DNA of 64,000 bases, taken from Phallus indusiatus (taxonomy: Eukaryota; Basidiomycota; Agaricomycetes; Phallales; Phallaceae). Shown in pieces: positions 1 to 9,120 of the stretch. Below the pieces are notes generated by a model, which made no database searches, was not told where the DNA came from, and worked only from the letters and a program-made list of their open reading frames with translations. The translations under genes were made by a program, and so were the position numbers. The stretch lies in assembly GCA_027605045.1 (NCBI GenBank), contig JAQFWX010000005.1, forward strand, positions 2,001,236 through 2,065,235, written 5' to 3'. Positions within the stretch are counted from its first letter, which is position 1. Every line of letters begins with the position of its first letter.

Positions 1-1
1 C

Positions 2-763
2 GCCCTCTACTCCAACCGCTATGTCCAAGGCAACAGGACTGTGGAAGAGTATGTAGACGCCTTCCGCGTACTCATTGAGCACGCTGGCTTTACGGAAGGA
101 CTCGCCATTAACACGTACTTTCGTAACGGTTTAGACCCGGCAATTGCATCTCTGGTAGCGACGGTGAAAGACCGACCCGCACTCCACGACTACGAAGGCT
201 GGATCAGGCAAGCACGCATGTTTGACATGGACAGGCGTGCCAACGAGGCCTTCACCGCTGCTCGCCGTCGACTCGTGGGCTCTGGAACGGCTCAGACAAA
301 TCCCGCAGCTGTCCCCATTAATCGACCTCGTCACACCCCTTTTCCGTCGTATCAGACCCTCCAGATCCAGAGGAGGCCCCCTGCCCCTTCCTATCAGGCT
401 CCTCCCTATCCACCTCCCAGGCCAGCATCTCAAATCGTGCCCACGTTGCCTCCAAGACCTGCGGCTCCTGCTCCTGCACCCCAGGTTAGGCATGATCCGA
501 TGGACGTTGACGCTGCCCGTCGACGTGCTGGCCTAGAATCAACCAGGTGTCGTCGCTGTGGAGCAGCAGGCCATTGGGCTCGCGAATGCCCTCGTGCATA
601 TGACATCCGGTATCTCCAGCCCGAGGAGTTAGACGACAGTATCGCGCATCTGCTGGCCCAGAAAGACGCGATAGAAGCCCAGACACGTGGTGACTCTGCT
701 CTGACAGAGGGGGAGACTGTAGCTGCAGCAGAGGTAGAGGATTTTCAAAACGGCGATGAGTGA
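2..763 (+). CDS. gag: Retrotransposon gag polyprotein (3' part)
   Basis: Open from base 2 with no start in view, so this is the C-terminal part of Gag, the structural protein of the virus-like particle. The first ~80 residues have the charged helical character of a retrotransposon gag domain (YxxxF...LxxGLDPAI). A proline-rich linker follows. A CCHC zinc knuckle (C-x2-C-x4-H-x4-C, about bases 548-590) should bind element RNA. The frame closes with TGA at 761-763. The protease frame opens at 760 in the -1 frame, immediately after a stop in its own frame, so Gag and protease are not fused in this copy. Confidence 0.9.
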   Translation, partial: ALYSNRYVQGNRTVEEYVDAFRVLIEHAGFTEGLAINTYFRNGLDPAIASLVATVKDRPALHDYEGWIRQARMFDMDRRANEAFTAARRRLVGSGTAQTNPAAVPINRPRHTPFPSYQTLQIQRRPPAPSYQAPPYPPPRPASQIVPTLPPRPAAPAPAPQVRHDPMDVDAARRRAGLESTRCRRCGAAGHWARECPRAYDIRYLQPEELDDSIAHLLAQKDAIEAQTRGDSALTEGETVAAAEVEDFQNGDE

Positions 764-1560
764 TAGATGCACCCTCGTTGCCGACATCTAATAGATTCGA
801 CATTTTGTACATAGATCGCGAACAAAATGACATTCCTGATTCGAATCTGACTACCCCTGCTGCATCCTCTGATAAACCCAAAGAATCGCCTCCACCTGCT
901 ACACGCTCTGTTTCCATTCCATGTATGCTGTCGCCTTCTCAACGTCGCGCATTGCCAAAGGAATACCGACTCGCAGCTACTGCTGGCACGCAGAAGCTAG
1001 AGATCCCGGTGGAACTACAGAGTGTTGACACTGGAGCCCTGCTGCACAGCAAGGCCATGCTGGACACTGGAGCTAGCGGTATGTTCCTCGACCGCGACTT
1101 TGTCGAGAAGCATCGGCTTCCCTCCGTACGTCTTGCTAAACCAATTCCCGTGTTTAATGTCGATGGTACGCCCAACCATGCTGGCTCTATCACCCACGTC
1201 GTCGACCTGGTTGTTCGATTTCGGGATCACTCCGAACGCACCTTGTTCGCCGTTACCTCGCTCAAGTATCCCGTCCTATTTGGGCTGCCGTGGTTCAAGG
1301 CTCACAATCCCGTCATAGACTACACAACTGGTCAAGTAGAGTTCATGCGCTGCAGCCCCAGTTGTCGGTCTTGTGCCCCACGCTGGCCAGCGGGTAAGCT
1401 CTCTAAGCGTGCGTTCCAACAGATCCGACGCGCGCCCCTACCAAAGCTCGACAACACTGAGGCCGATGATCCTGACATACCAGACCTGGTCGACGTCGAG
1501 TCTGAGATTGAAGAAGGTGATCGACTGTTCGCGATATCAATGCTACCCGACGAGCCCGAC
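760..1560 (+). CDS. Retropepsin (protease) segment of the polyprotein
   Basis: This frame carries the aspartic-protease signature LDTGASGMF near base 1060, with a second hydrophobic flap region ending in PVLFGLPWF around 1270-1300. This is the usual layout of a Ty3-type retropepsin that processes Gag-Pol. There is no ATG at the frame opening, so it would be expressed only as a fusion. After the segment reading DRLFAISMLP the meaningful coding moves to another frame at about 1545-1565. The reading continues open to 1761 but is out of frame there. A one-base indel relative to an intact family member explains this best. Confidence 0.8.
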
Positions 1561-4500
1561 ACGCACCGCCACCGAGACCATCTCCCAGCGACTGGCTCAG
1601 GCCCACGCCAACAACGCAGACACACCAGCTCCCAAGGGCTTTCGGGATATCGTGCCAAAGATGTTCCACGACTTTGCCGACATTTTCTCGAAGGAGTCAT
1701 TCGATTCGTTGCCGCAGTCGAAGAAGTGGGATCACCCGATAGAACTTGTGCCAGGTTCTGAGCCCAAGTCTTGCAAGATCTACCCGCTGTCACCTAACGA
1801 ACAGGCCGAGTTAGATGCGTTTCTGGAAGAGAACCTTGCTTCTGGACGAATCCGGCCCTCCAAGTCGCCCATGGCGTCCCCGGTGTTCTTCATTAAGAAG
1901 AAAGATGGCTCTCTTCGCCTTATTCAGGACTATCGTGCGCTGAATGCCATGACGATCAAGAATCGTTACCCGCTGCCTCTGATCTCGGAACTCATCAACA
2001 AACTGCAAGGTGCCCGGTACTTTACCAAGCTGGACGTGCGCTGGGGTTACAACAACGTACGGATAAAGGAAGGAGATGAGTGGAAGGCTGCTTTCCGCAC
2101 CAATCGTGGCCTCTTCGAGCCCTTGGTGATGTTCTTTGGTCTCACTAACAGTCCTGCCACCTTCCAGACGATGATGAACGAGATCTTTGAAGACATGATC
2201 TCAGAAGGTGTCGTTGCCGTCTATATCGACGACATTCTCATTTACACTCGGGATCGGGAACAGCACGACAGGGTGACACGACGCGTTCTCGAACGTCTCC
2301 GTGAGCACAAGCTGTATCTCAAGGCAGAGAAGTGCGAGTTCTGTCGGACTAAGATCGAGTACTTGGGTGTTGTCATTTCCGAGAACACCGTAGAGATGGA
2401 TCCCGCGAAAGTCTCGGGTGTCAGAGACTGGCCTGTCCCGAAGAATGTCACTGAGGTTCAGTCCTTCTTGGGCTTCGCCAACTTCTACCGTCGGTTTATC
2501 AAGGATTTCGCGCGTATTGCCAATCCCATGTTCGGGCTAACCAAGAAAGATACGCCCTTCGTCTGGTCCGACACTTGTCAGCATGCTTTCGATACTCTGA
2601 AGTCGTCGATCACCTCTGCCCCCATTCTTCTCATTCCCAACCCCACTAATCCTTACCGGGTTGAAGCAGACAGCTCCGACTTTGCAACAGGCGCGGTTCT
2701 CTCACAGTTGTCGAACGAGGACGGTAAATGGCACCCAGTTGCGTTCTTCTCGAAGGCCCTTAGCCCTGTCGAACGCAACTACGAGATTCACGACAAGGAG
2801 ATGCTCGCTATCATACGATCTTTGGAGGAATGGCGACACTTTCTCGAAGGCGCATCTCACCCTATCGACATACGGACTGATCACAAGAATCTCGAGTATT
2901 TCATGTCCGCGCGTAACCTCAATCGTCGTCAAGCTAGATGGTCAGTATATCTCTCACGATTCGACTTCACCCTACAGCATATACCGGGTAAGTCGATGGG
3001 TAAACCTGATGGCCTATCCCGTCGCCCAGATCATGGCTCGGGAAAGGACGATAATCGTGGCGTCACCCTAATCCGACCCGAAATGTTTGCAATCAATGCT
3101 CTGCAAACATTCCGTCTTAAAGGGGAGGAGGAGGACCTGCTACGCCAGATTCGCAAGGCCAATCGAGAAGGCAAGGTCGAAGATAGCGTTTCCAAAGCCG
3201 TTGCAACACTTCGTGCACTGGGTGGTCGTTCAGCTCACTCGTCGGAATGGTTTGAAGACCAGGACCTCCTCTATTATCGCGGCAAGGTTTACGTGCCAAA
3301 CGTCGACGAGCTGCGTCGGAAAATCCTTTCCAGGCACCACGACACCAAGCTCGGTGGTCACCCGGGTCGTTTCAAGACTCTCGAGCTCGTTTTGCGCACC
3401 TTCTGGTGGCCAGGTGTCTCTAGGTATGTCCAACGCTATGTAGAGGCCTGCGACATGTGTCTACGTACGAAACCGTCTCGTCATGCTCCCTATGGCCTTC
3501 TCCGACCCACAGAAGTGCCAAGTCGACCCTGGGAACACATCTCAGTCGACTTCATCGTGGAGCTGCCAGAATCCAATGGTTTCGACGCGATCCTCTCTGT
3601 CGTCGACTCTCTCACCAAGCGGGTTCATTTCGTGCCGACATTTACGACACTTGACGCGACAGGTCTAGCCCGTCTGTACCTTCAACACGTCTGGAAGCTC
3701 CATGGTCTCCCCATGAAGGTGATCTCTGACAGAGGCCCCCAGTTCGCGTCCCGCTTCACACAGGAGCTTTCTAGGCTCCTGGGCATACGGCTTGCACCCT
3801 CTACGGCGTATCATCCTCAAACCGATGGTCAGACAGAACGTGTCAACGCAGAAGTCGAGCAGTATCTTCGACTTTTCACCTCGGAGCGACAGGACGACTG
3901 GGACCAGCTGCTGCCCATGGCTGAGTTCGCATACAACAACCATGTACATTCAGCCACGCGTTCAACACCCTTTGAACTCGACACTGGACGACATCCTCGT
4001 ATGGGTTTCGAACCGCTGGTTGCCGACTCCAAGATCGAGTCTGTCAACGAGTTCAAGACGCGTATGGAGTCGACAATAGAGGAAGCCAAGGCCGCCATAG
4101 CCAGGTCGAAAGACGAGATGGCCAAGTACTACGATCGGAAACACATCCCGGCACCTGAATACAAGGTTGGCGACAAGGTATACCTTGATTCGAGCGATAT
4201 CCGTACCACCAGGCCCTCCGCCAAGTTATCGCATCGGTACTTGGGGCCTTTTCCGATAGTCAGCAAGGTCGGATCACACGCATATAAGCTGCGTTTACCA
4301 CTGTCGATGTCAAGGCTTCATCCAGTGTTCCACGTCGGGAAGTTACGCCCAAAGGTTGAAGATACAATCCCGGGTCGTCGCGTCAAGGCTCCCCCACCTC
4401 CGGAGGTCAGAGATGACGGTGAGCACTACGTCGTGGAACGGATTTTGGACAGTCGGGTGTTCCGGAGACGACTCGAATATAAGGTGCGTTGGGAAGGCTA

Positions 4501-4696
4501 TGGTCCCGAGCATGATCAATGGGAACCCGAGTCGAATATTGCAGCCCCAGATCTCATTAGGCAGTTCCACCGTGAGCACCCGAGTGCGCCGCGCTCGATA
4601 AATGGTCTCCTCTTCCATCGTCGCCCTCGGTTCGATTTCTCCAAGTTGCAAGCATCACTAGTCGAAGCTACAGGCGTCGGGACGCCGCCTCGTTGA
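1373..4696 (+). CDS. pol: Pol: reverse transcriptase, RNase H, integrase, chromodomain
   Basis: The open frame begins at 1373 but genuine Pol sequence starts at about 1560. RT carries KLDVRWGYNNVRI and the catalytic YIDD (Asp near residues 285-286). RNase H follows (EADSSDFATGAVL, then IHDKEMLAI). The integrase has an HHCC zinc-binding region (about residues 650-695) and the catalytic triad D726, D786 and E822, which gives the canonical D-35-E spacing. A chromodomain occupies about residues 1019-1058 (YVVERILDSRV ... WEGYGPEHDQWEP), the feature that places the element among chromoviruses and probably directs integration to modified chromatin. All catalytic residues are present. The stop (4694-4696) lies 12 bp before the LTR. 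Confidence 0.95.
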   Translation: MPHAGQRVSSLSVRSNRSDARPYQSSTTLRPMILTYQTWSTSSLRLKKVIDCSRYQCYPTSPTRTATETISQRLAQAHANNADTPAPKGFRDIVPKMFHDFADIFSKESFDSLPQSKKWDHPIELVPGSEPKSCKIYPLSPNEQAELDAFLEENLASGRIRPSKSPMASPVFFIKKKDGSLRLIQDYRALNAMTIKNRYPLPLISELINKLQGARYFTKLDVRWGYNNVRIKEGDEWKAAFRTNRGLFEPLVMFFGLTNSPATFQTMMNEIFEDMISEGVVAVYIDDILIYTRDREQHDRVTRRVLERLREHKLYLKAEKCEFCRTKIEYLGVVISENTVEMDPAKVSGVRDWPVPKNVTEVQSFLGFANFYRRFIKDFARIANPMFGLTKKDTPFVWSDTCQHAFDTLKSSITSAPILLIPNPTNPYRVEADSSDFATGAVLSQLSNEDGKWHPVAFFSKALSPVERNYEIHDKEMLAIIRSLEEWRHFLEGASHPIDIRTDHKNLEYFMSARNLNRRQARWSVYLSRFDFTLQHIPGKSMGKPDGLSRRPDHGSGKDDNRGVTLIRPEMFAINALQTFRLKGEEEDLLRQIRKANREGKVEDSVSKAVATLRALGGRSAHSSEWFEDQDLLYYRGKVYVPNVDELRRKILSRHHDTKLGGHPGRFKTLELVLRTFWWPGVSRYVQRYVEACDMCLRTKPSRHAPYGLLRPTEVPSRPWEHISVDFIVELPESNGFDAILSVVDSLTKRVHFVPTFTTLDATGLARLYLQHVWKLHGLPMKVISDRGPQFASRFTQELSRLLGIRLAPSTAYHPQTDGQTERVNAEVEQYLRLFTSERQDDWDQLLPMAEFAYNNHVHSATRSTPFELDTGRHPRMGFEPLVADSKIESVNEFKTRMESTIEEAKAAIARSKDEMAKYYDRKHIPAPEYKVGDKVYLDSSDIRTTRPSAKLSHRYLGPFPIVSKVGSHAYKLRLPLSMSRLHPVFHVGKLRPKVEDTIPGRRVKAPPPPEVRDDGEHYVVERILDSRVFRRRLEYKVRWEGYGPEHDQWEPESNIAAPDLIRQFHREHPSAPRSINGLLFHRRPRFDFSKLQASLVEATGVGTPPR

Positions 4697-4708
4697 AGGG
4701 GGGGGTGG
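4695..4708 (+). promoter_or_regulatory. Polypurine tract
   Basis: A G-rich purine run (GAAGGGGGGGGTGG, with one T) abuts the 3' LTR, where plus-strand DNA synthesis is primed in LTR retroelements. It overlaps the last two bases of the pol stop codon. Confidence 0.75.
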
Positions 4709-5106
4709 TGTCAGGGTACGCTACCGCGTCCCCTCATTTTTCCTTATTTATTATCATCGGTATATATTCCCCTATACTTTATTTATATTTCCCATATATT
4801 ATTTCCATCCTCCGTTTGCTCCCCCTGTCTCTATTCTACTTTCTCTACTTGCGCGCGTCGCGCGCTCGTACCGGCGTGACGCCGTAGGCGTCACGTCGCT
4901 TATGTTCGGTTCGGGCGTCTGGCACTTAGCTGTGTCAGGGCCGCACGCCGCGCTATCGTTTTTCATGTATATAGTCGCCGTCCCTAGAGTGAGGGTCCCT
5001 AAGCTTGTTCTCTTAGGATCCCCTCCCTCTAGGTGAGTAGTTAGTTCTCCCCAATATATTTCTCTTAGGATCCCCTCCCTCTAGTGTGAGCTGAGTAGCC
5101 CTAACA
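4709..5106 (+). repeat. 3' LTR of the Ty3/gypsy element (subfamily A)
   Basis: 398 bp, beginning TGTCAGGG and ending CCCTAACA, the TG...CA boundaries of an LTR. Three further copies of the same family lie in the window (5604-6000 minus, 8618-9009 plus, 9121-9520 plus). This copy groups with 9121-9520 by shared variants in the middle (for example the TATTTATATTTCCCATATATTA stretch, split here across shorter shared words, and TTCGGTTCGGGCGTCTGG). The internal repeats GGATCCCCTCCCTCTAG occur twice near the 3' end. Confidence 0.95.
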
Positions 5107-5194
5107 TTGGCGGATATACTAAATATGGATGGGGTTTGGGTGCCGGACCTCTCCGAGGTCCGGATTAGGATTGGGTGGCACGAGGGTCATGACA
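5107..5194 (+). repeat. 3' end fragment of another LTR family
   Basis: 88 bp starting TTGGCGGATATACTAAATA and ending in TGACA. It matches 9958-10045 closely along its whole length. Similarity starts exactly at the gypsy LTR boundary and stops at CA, as expected if the gypsy element inserted into a second-family LTR. It contains a hairpin (GGACCTC ... GAGGTCC). Confidence 0.6.
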
Positions 5195-5384
5195 CCAAGT
5201 CCCTCACACCCGTACTCTCTGTACTCTCTCTATCTGCACGCACGTTGTCGCGCATCAAAATCTTCCCTTTTTGGTAATTTAGGTTGCTCAGCTAAAAGCG
5301 GACATTCAAAATCCTATCTTCCTGAACTACTCACTTCCAGCTCATTTGACACCCCCAGTTTACCCAAATCGACAAAACAATAAA

Positions 5385-6443
5385 ATGTTCAATCTTCGAC
5401 TCTCTTCCTCCATTTCTTTCAAACACCCTTCTCCTACTCCTATTTCTCGAGAACCTTCCCCAGAAGAAGATGTTTCACCCCCAATTTTTCGTTATTCTCA
5501 CGATAGTCCTCGCACTCACGATCTGGATATCGAGACGACTTTATTCACATATTATTCACCCACTCCTATTCTCGAGATCGACCCAAAGACATTACTCCCA
5601 GTCTGTTAGGGCTACTCAGCTCACACTAGAGGGAGGGGATCCTAAGTAATATATTGGAAGGTAACTATACTACTCACCTAGAGGGAGGGGATCCTAAGAG
5701 AACAAGCTTAGGGACCCTCACTCTAGGTACAGCTACTATATACATAAAACGACGACGCGGCGTGCGGCCCTGACACAGCTAAGTGCCAGGCGCCCAAGCC
5801 GAGCCTAAGCGACGTGATGTCACGGGCATCACGCCGGGTATGAGCACGCAACGCGCGCGAGTAGAGAATGTGAAATAGAGACGGAGGGAGCAAACGGAAG
5901 GTGGAAGTAATGTACGGGAAATGTAAATGAAATGGAAATGAACATATACCGATGATAATAAATAAGGAAAAATGAGGGGACACGGTAGCATACCCTGACA
6001 CAGTCTACTCACACAAGGTTCCTCGAACTATCGCTAAGTGTAGAAGTTCAGATATCGTACACCCCTTTTTGGCTTTTGGAAAGGAAGTTTACATCGAGAA
6101 AGAATTAAGATGGTTCACAGTCACTCATGTTTATTCAACTCTAGAATCAGCTCTACAAGATTCATATCGTGTTTGGCTAACAGCACAAGTTGGATTGGAT
6201 TACATGATTATGGTCCTGGATGTTCCCAGCCGATGGATCTTAATAGCATGTAATCATCAACCTGCCTTAGGATTTTATCGATCACCCAATCCTATCCCGA
6301 AAGAACCTCTAAACCCTCTATTTCATGATCCTTCACCCCCTCAATCTCCTACTTCCTCCGAAATGACCATACGACCTCCCCGATATCAGCAAACCCTTCG
6401 CACACTTCAACGTGTTTGTTCTGGCCTCCTGGAACGAACCTGA
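5385..6443 (+). pseudogene. Open reading frame split by a solo LTR
   Basis: The left part (ATG 5385 to 5603) encodes a Pro/Ser-rich N-terminus. The right part (6006 to the TGA at 6443) encodes a more ordered segment containing LDYMIMVLDVPSRWIL. If the minus-strand LTR at 5604-6000 and one copy of its 5-bp duplication are taken out, the two parts are in the same frame with no stop, which is strong evidence that one gene was interrupted. In the present state the left half would end at a TAG inside the LTR. I do not recognise the family. The right half shares a loose pattern (Y-x4-AL ... DYxxMVLDVP-like) with the product of 6584-7141, so the two could be old paralogues. Confidence 0.6.
5604..6000 (-). 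repeat. Solo LTR, Ty3/gypsy family (subfamily B)
   Basis: 397 bp in reverse orientation: it begins TGTTAGGG on the plus strand and ends CCCTGACA. It is flanked on both sides by a perfect 5-bp target duplication, CAGTC (5599-5603 and 6001-6005). Its internal variants match the copy at 8618-9009 rather than the full element's LTR. It is the product of insertion followed by LTR-LTR recombination. Confidence 0.95.
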
Positions 6444-6583
6444 TCAAGAAAAATTTGGAGAACAATAAATAATAAAAGAATAACGATTCTGGAGAAGTTT
6501 CACGCCTTTCATTTTATCAAAAACATTCTTTCTGTTTCGGAGCTTTAATTCTCTTTTCAACTCTTAACCTCCCATTATCCATT

Positions 6584-7141
6584 ATGTTCATCCAACCTAT
6601 TGGTTATCGCACACTCCCCATCATCCCTATTCCTTATTATCCCGACCTTAATTCACCTCCTCCATATAGACTACATGGAGAATTTCAAACTGTGGTTCGC
6701 GAATATCAATTGGAAAGCGATGAAGTAGAAGTAGAAGAAGGTGATCCATGGCCTCGACACTACAATCCCGTGCTCGACTTCCAGTATTTTTATGATGATC
6801 TGAAGCTGCCCGATGACATCAAAGTAGACGAATGCATTCATATCCCTATCATGCAAGCTTCGTATACTCTGATTGGGGCTCTTGCATCCTATCGTCCTGG
6901 AATTTTAATCTGGCGTCTTATCTTCTATCGCGCTGCCCTGTTTCACAATTATGTCCTTTTCCTAGATGCCCCTTTCGATGTCTTCACTGAACCCCCTCCA
7001 CACCAACTCACTGCTCCCTTACCCGAATATGAAGAACCTGAAGAGCTTATACCTAATGCTCCGCAACTTCGTCGAAATCGAAATCGTATGCGTCCTATGA
7101 TAGTCAATCCAATACCTAGACAGCGCAGGAGATTAGAATAA
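6584..7141 (+). CDS. Hypothetical protein, 185 aa
   Basis: An ATG-initiated frame with acidic (DEVEVEEGD) and proline-rich parts, a central hydrophobic segment (about residues 107-130) and a basic C-terminus (RRNRNRMRP ... RQRRRLE). No signal peptide is obvious. The family is not recognised. It lies just downstream of the LTR-split frame and shares a weak residue pattern with that frame's C-terminal part, so a tandem pair is possible. Its position inside retroelement debris makes a transposon-derived accessory frame an alternative. Confidence 0.45.
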   Translation: MFIQPIGYRTLPIIPIPYYPDLNSPPPYRLHGEFQTVVREYQLESDEVEVEEGDPWPRHYNPVLDFQYFYDDLKLPDDIKVDECIHIPIMQASYTLIGALASYRPGILIWRLIFYRAALFHNYVLFLDAPFDVFTEPPPHQLTAPLPEYEEPEELIPNAPQLRRNRNRMRPMIVNPIPRQRRRLE

Positions 7142-8249
7142 GAAGGGAAGAATAGTACTCATCGATCAAGATCGCGATCTCTTCTTTTTGACAGAAGCCA
7201 AGGGTACTTTAAGAACTCGATGGATCCATCGACAGATACCTGATCAGTAGGAAGAATAAGAGGATGGTGGTATGGTTCAAGAAAGAGGCAGCGTGGGAAG
7301 TGCCAGGTGTTGATTATGGCAAGGCTGTGTTATGAGTCAGTTCCTTCTTTTCCTGTCGATCCCTCTTTTGTGTTTCTTTTGTTCTTTGTTCTTGATTTTC
7401 CCATCATCGTTTCACCTGTCGATATGAATCTCTTCTTTTGTTGTAATTGTATCTCCCTTCTTTCTCTCGCGATTCTCCTATCCTCTCATTTCTCTTTTTG
7501 GTCTTATTATTTCTTTTGTTTGTTATTCTGGTGAAGGATGAGTGATCGTCTCACCAAAAGCTATGTACTCTGAAAGGCATAAATACTGCATGTAAATACT
7601 TGTAACAGCAGCAATTCTACCGGACGAGTTGTCTCACAGTTTAAGTCAAGTTCAGATCAAGTCAAGTTTAGCTCAAGTCAAGTTTCGCCTCTAGTCTATT
7701 TCTACGCTCATATCTATATCTTTGGATTAACTCTGAGTGAGGTCTCGGAGTATAAACTAGCGATTTTATTTCAGTTTATCACTTTCACTAACTCGCACAG
7801 GAATTCAATCATCATTGATTGCAGGTCCTCTCTTTAGTCGCATTTCAAGCTCATTGCCAACTCCCTGTTCATTCCCTCACTTGCACATCTGTATACGACA
7901 TCTCTTAGTCGTTGTATTTGTTGTTTGTGTTTTGTCTGTGTTGGTTTCGCATCAGCGCATACATCCCCTCCTTCTCATCATCCACTCACACCCACTTTCC
8001 CTTATTCACCGAAATCAGCACCAGGACCTGCTCCACGGTAGACTACCGACCTCATAAACAAATATCTCATTGTAGTCCGATCATTTATAGCCGGTACACA
8101 ATAGCTTTTCACATCGGATCGTTACAACGTGTTTCGTACTAGACCGGACTTTGCCGGGATAGGCTCGGAACACTGTGCTTGACAATGATGAAGACTCCTC
8201 ACTCGCTACAAGCAAGGAACCACTCTATGACCATACGGCTAGAGTGATC
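7142..8249. other. Intergenic, AT-rich, no gene supported
   Basis: No convincing coding sequence. Around 7640-7690 there is a short imprecise tandem repeat based on CAAGTCAAGTT. Pyrimidine-rich stretches (7330-7530 and 7860-8000) create short spurious frames. Confidence 0.5.
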
Positions 8250-8617
8250 TCTCATGCTCCGACATGAGACAGAAATGCATCGAAACCTATTGAGGGTTTC
8301 TGGCCAGTTAATGGCCAATTGGCCCACTTGTAACGTTTCGTTACTTTTTATAGTGTACCGCGTACGGTACACAAGTTTTATCACGCTGTAGTTTCACACC
8401 ACGAATAACAGACCAAGGGTGCTGTATTTTTTATGGTGTAAAACAAAGTGCGCGTGCTGAATCAGCACGCGCGTAGCTACTACTAATGTACAGTTATTAC
8501 ATAATGGCTCGCCGCGTCACGGCGAGCCAGAGGCGTTAAGCGCCTCTATTATTAGAAGTAATAATAGTAATTACTGCAGAGGGCGAAGCCCTCTGCATAT
8601 GCCTAAGTGGCATATAC
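8250..8617. repeat. Chain of abutting inverted repeats, left part
   Basis: Successive palindromes lie end to end: 8250-8269 (7-bp stem), 8282-8300, 8301-8317, 8331-8343, 8353-8372 (GTGTACCG stem), 8450-8472 (11-bp stem, GCGCGTGCTGA), 8473-8480 (GTAGCTAC), 8506-8528 (9-bp stem), 8529-8547, 8547-8566, 8566-8575 (AGTAATTACT), 8576-8596 (GCAGAGGGC stem) and 8597-8615. Nearly every base from 8450 to 8615 belongs to a hairpin whose edge touches the next. The stems differ in sequence, so this is not a tandem repeat of one hairpin. An LTR insertion at 8618 splits the chain. Confidence 0.85.
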
Positions 8618-9009
8618 TGTCAGGGTACGCTACCGCGTCCCCTCATTTTTCCTTATTTATTATCATCGGTATATGTTCATTTCCATTTCATTTACATTTC
8701 CCGTACATTAAATCCACCTTCCGTTTGCTCCCTCCGTCTCTATTTCACATTCTCTACTCGCGCGTTGCTCATACCCGGCGTGATGCCCGTGACATCACGT
8801 CGCTTAGGCTCGGCTTGGGCGCCTGGCACTTAGCTGTGTCAGGGCCGCACGCCGCGTCGTCGTTTTATGTATATAGTAGCTGTACCTAGAGTGAGGGTCC
8901 CTAAGCTTGTTCTCTTAGGATCCCCTCCCTCTAGGTGAGTAGTTAGTTTCTCCCTCAATATATTTACTTAGGATCCCCTCCCTCTAGTGTGAGCTGAGTA
9001 GCCCTAACA
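8618..9009 (+). repeat. Solo LTR, Ty3/gypsy family (subfamily B)
   Basis: 392 bp, TGTCAGGG ... CCCTAACA, flanked by a perfect 5-bp duplication TATAC (8613-8617 and 9010-9014). It is very similar to the reverse copy at 5604-6000. It sits inside the hairpin chain. Confidence 0.95.
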
Positions 9010-9120
9010 TATACTCAATCCACCGCATGCGGTGGATCCGTTACACCACTGCCTAGTCGACAGCGAATGCCAGGGGATGATCATGTCCCCACATTTCTCT
9101 CTTGCCACTGGAGCAAGAAC
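9010..9120. repeat. Chain of inverted repeats, right part
   Basis: It continues the hairpin chain beyond the LTR: a perfect 20-bp palindrome ATCCACCGCATGCGGTGGAT at 9018-9037, then a GGGGA/TCCCC hairpin at 9073-9090, then TCTTGC ... GCAAGA at 9100-9118. It ends at the next LTR. Confidence 0.75.

Larger units (their letters stand above)
1..5106 (+). mobile_element. Ty3/gypsy chromovirus LTR retrotransposon, 5' end outside window
   Basis: The order gag, protease, reverse transcriptase, RNase H, integrase, C-terminal chromodomain, polypurine tract and 3' LTR is that of a Metaviridae-type chromovirus, the commonest retrotransposon class in agaric genomes. The window opens inside gag, so the 5' LTR and primer-binding site are not visible. 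Two reading-frame changes (around 760 and around 1550) separate gag, protease and RT, so this copy is probably not autonomous unless both are sequencing errors. It lies inside a fragment of another LTR that resumes at 5107, so the insertion is nested. The expected right-hand target duplication would be TTGGC at 5107-5111. Confidence 0.93.

Noticed and set aside
750..770. Programmed frameshift between gag and protease
   Set aside because: No slippery heptamer or pseudoknot is evident, the protease frame opens right after a stop, and a second break occurs before RT, so ordinary indels are more likely.
8450..8615. CRISPR-like array
   Set aside because: The palindromes all differ in sequence, there are no constant repeats with spacers, and the host is a eukaryote.
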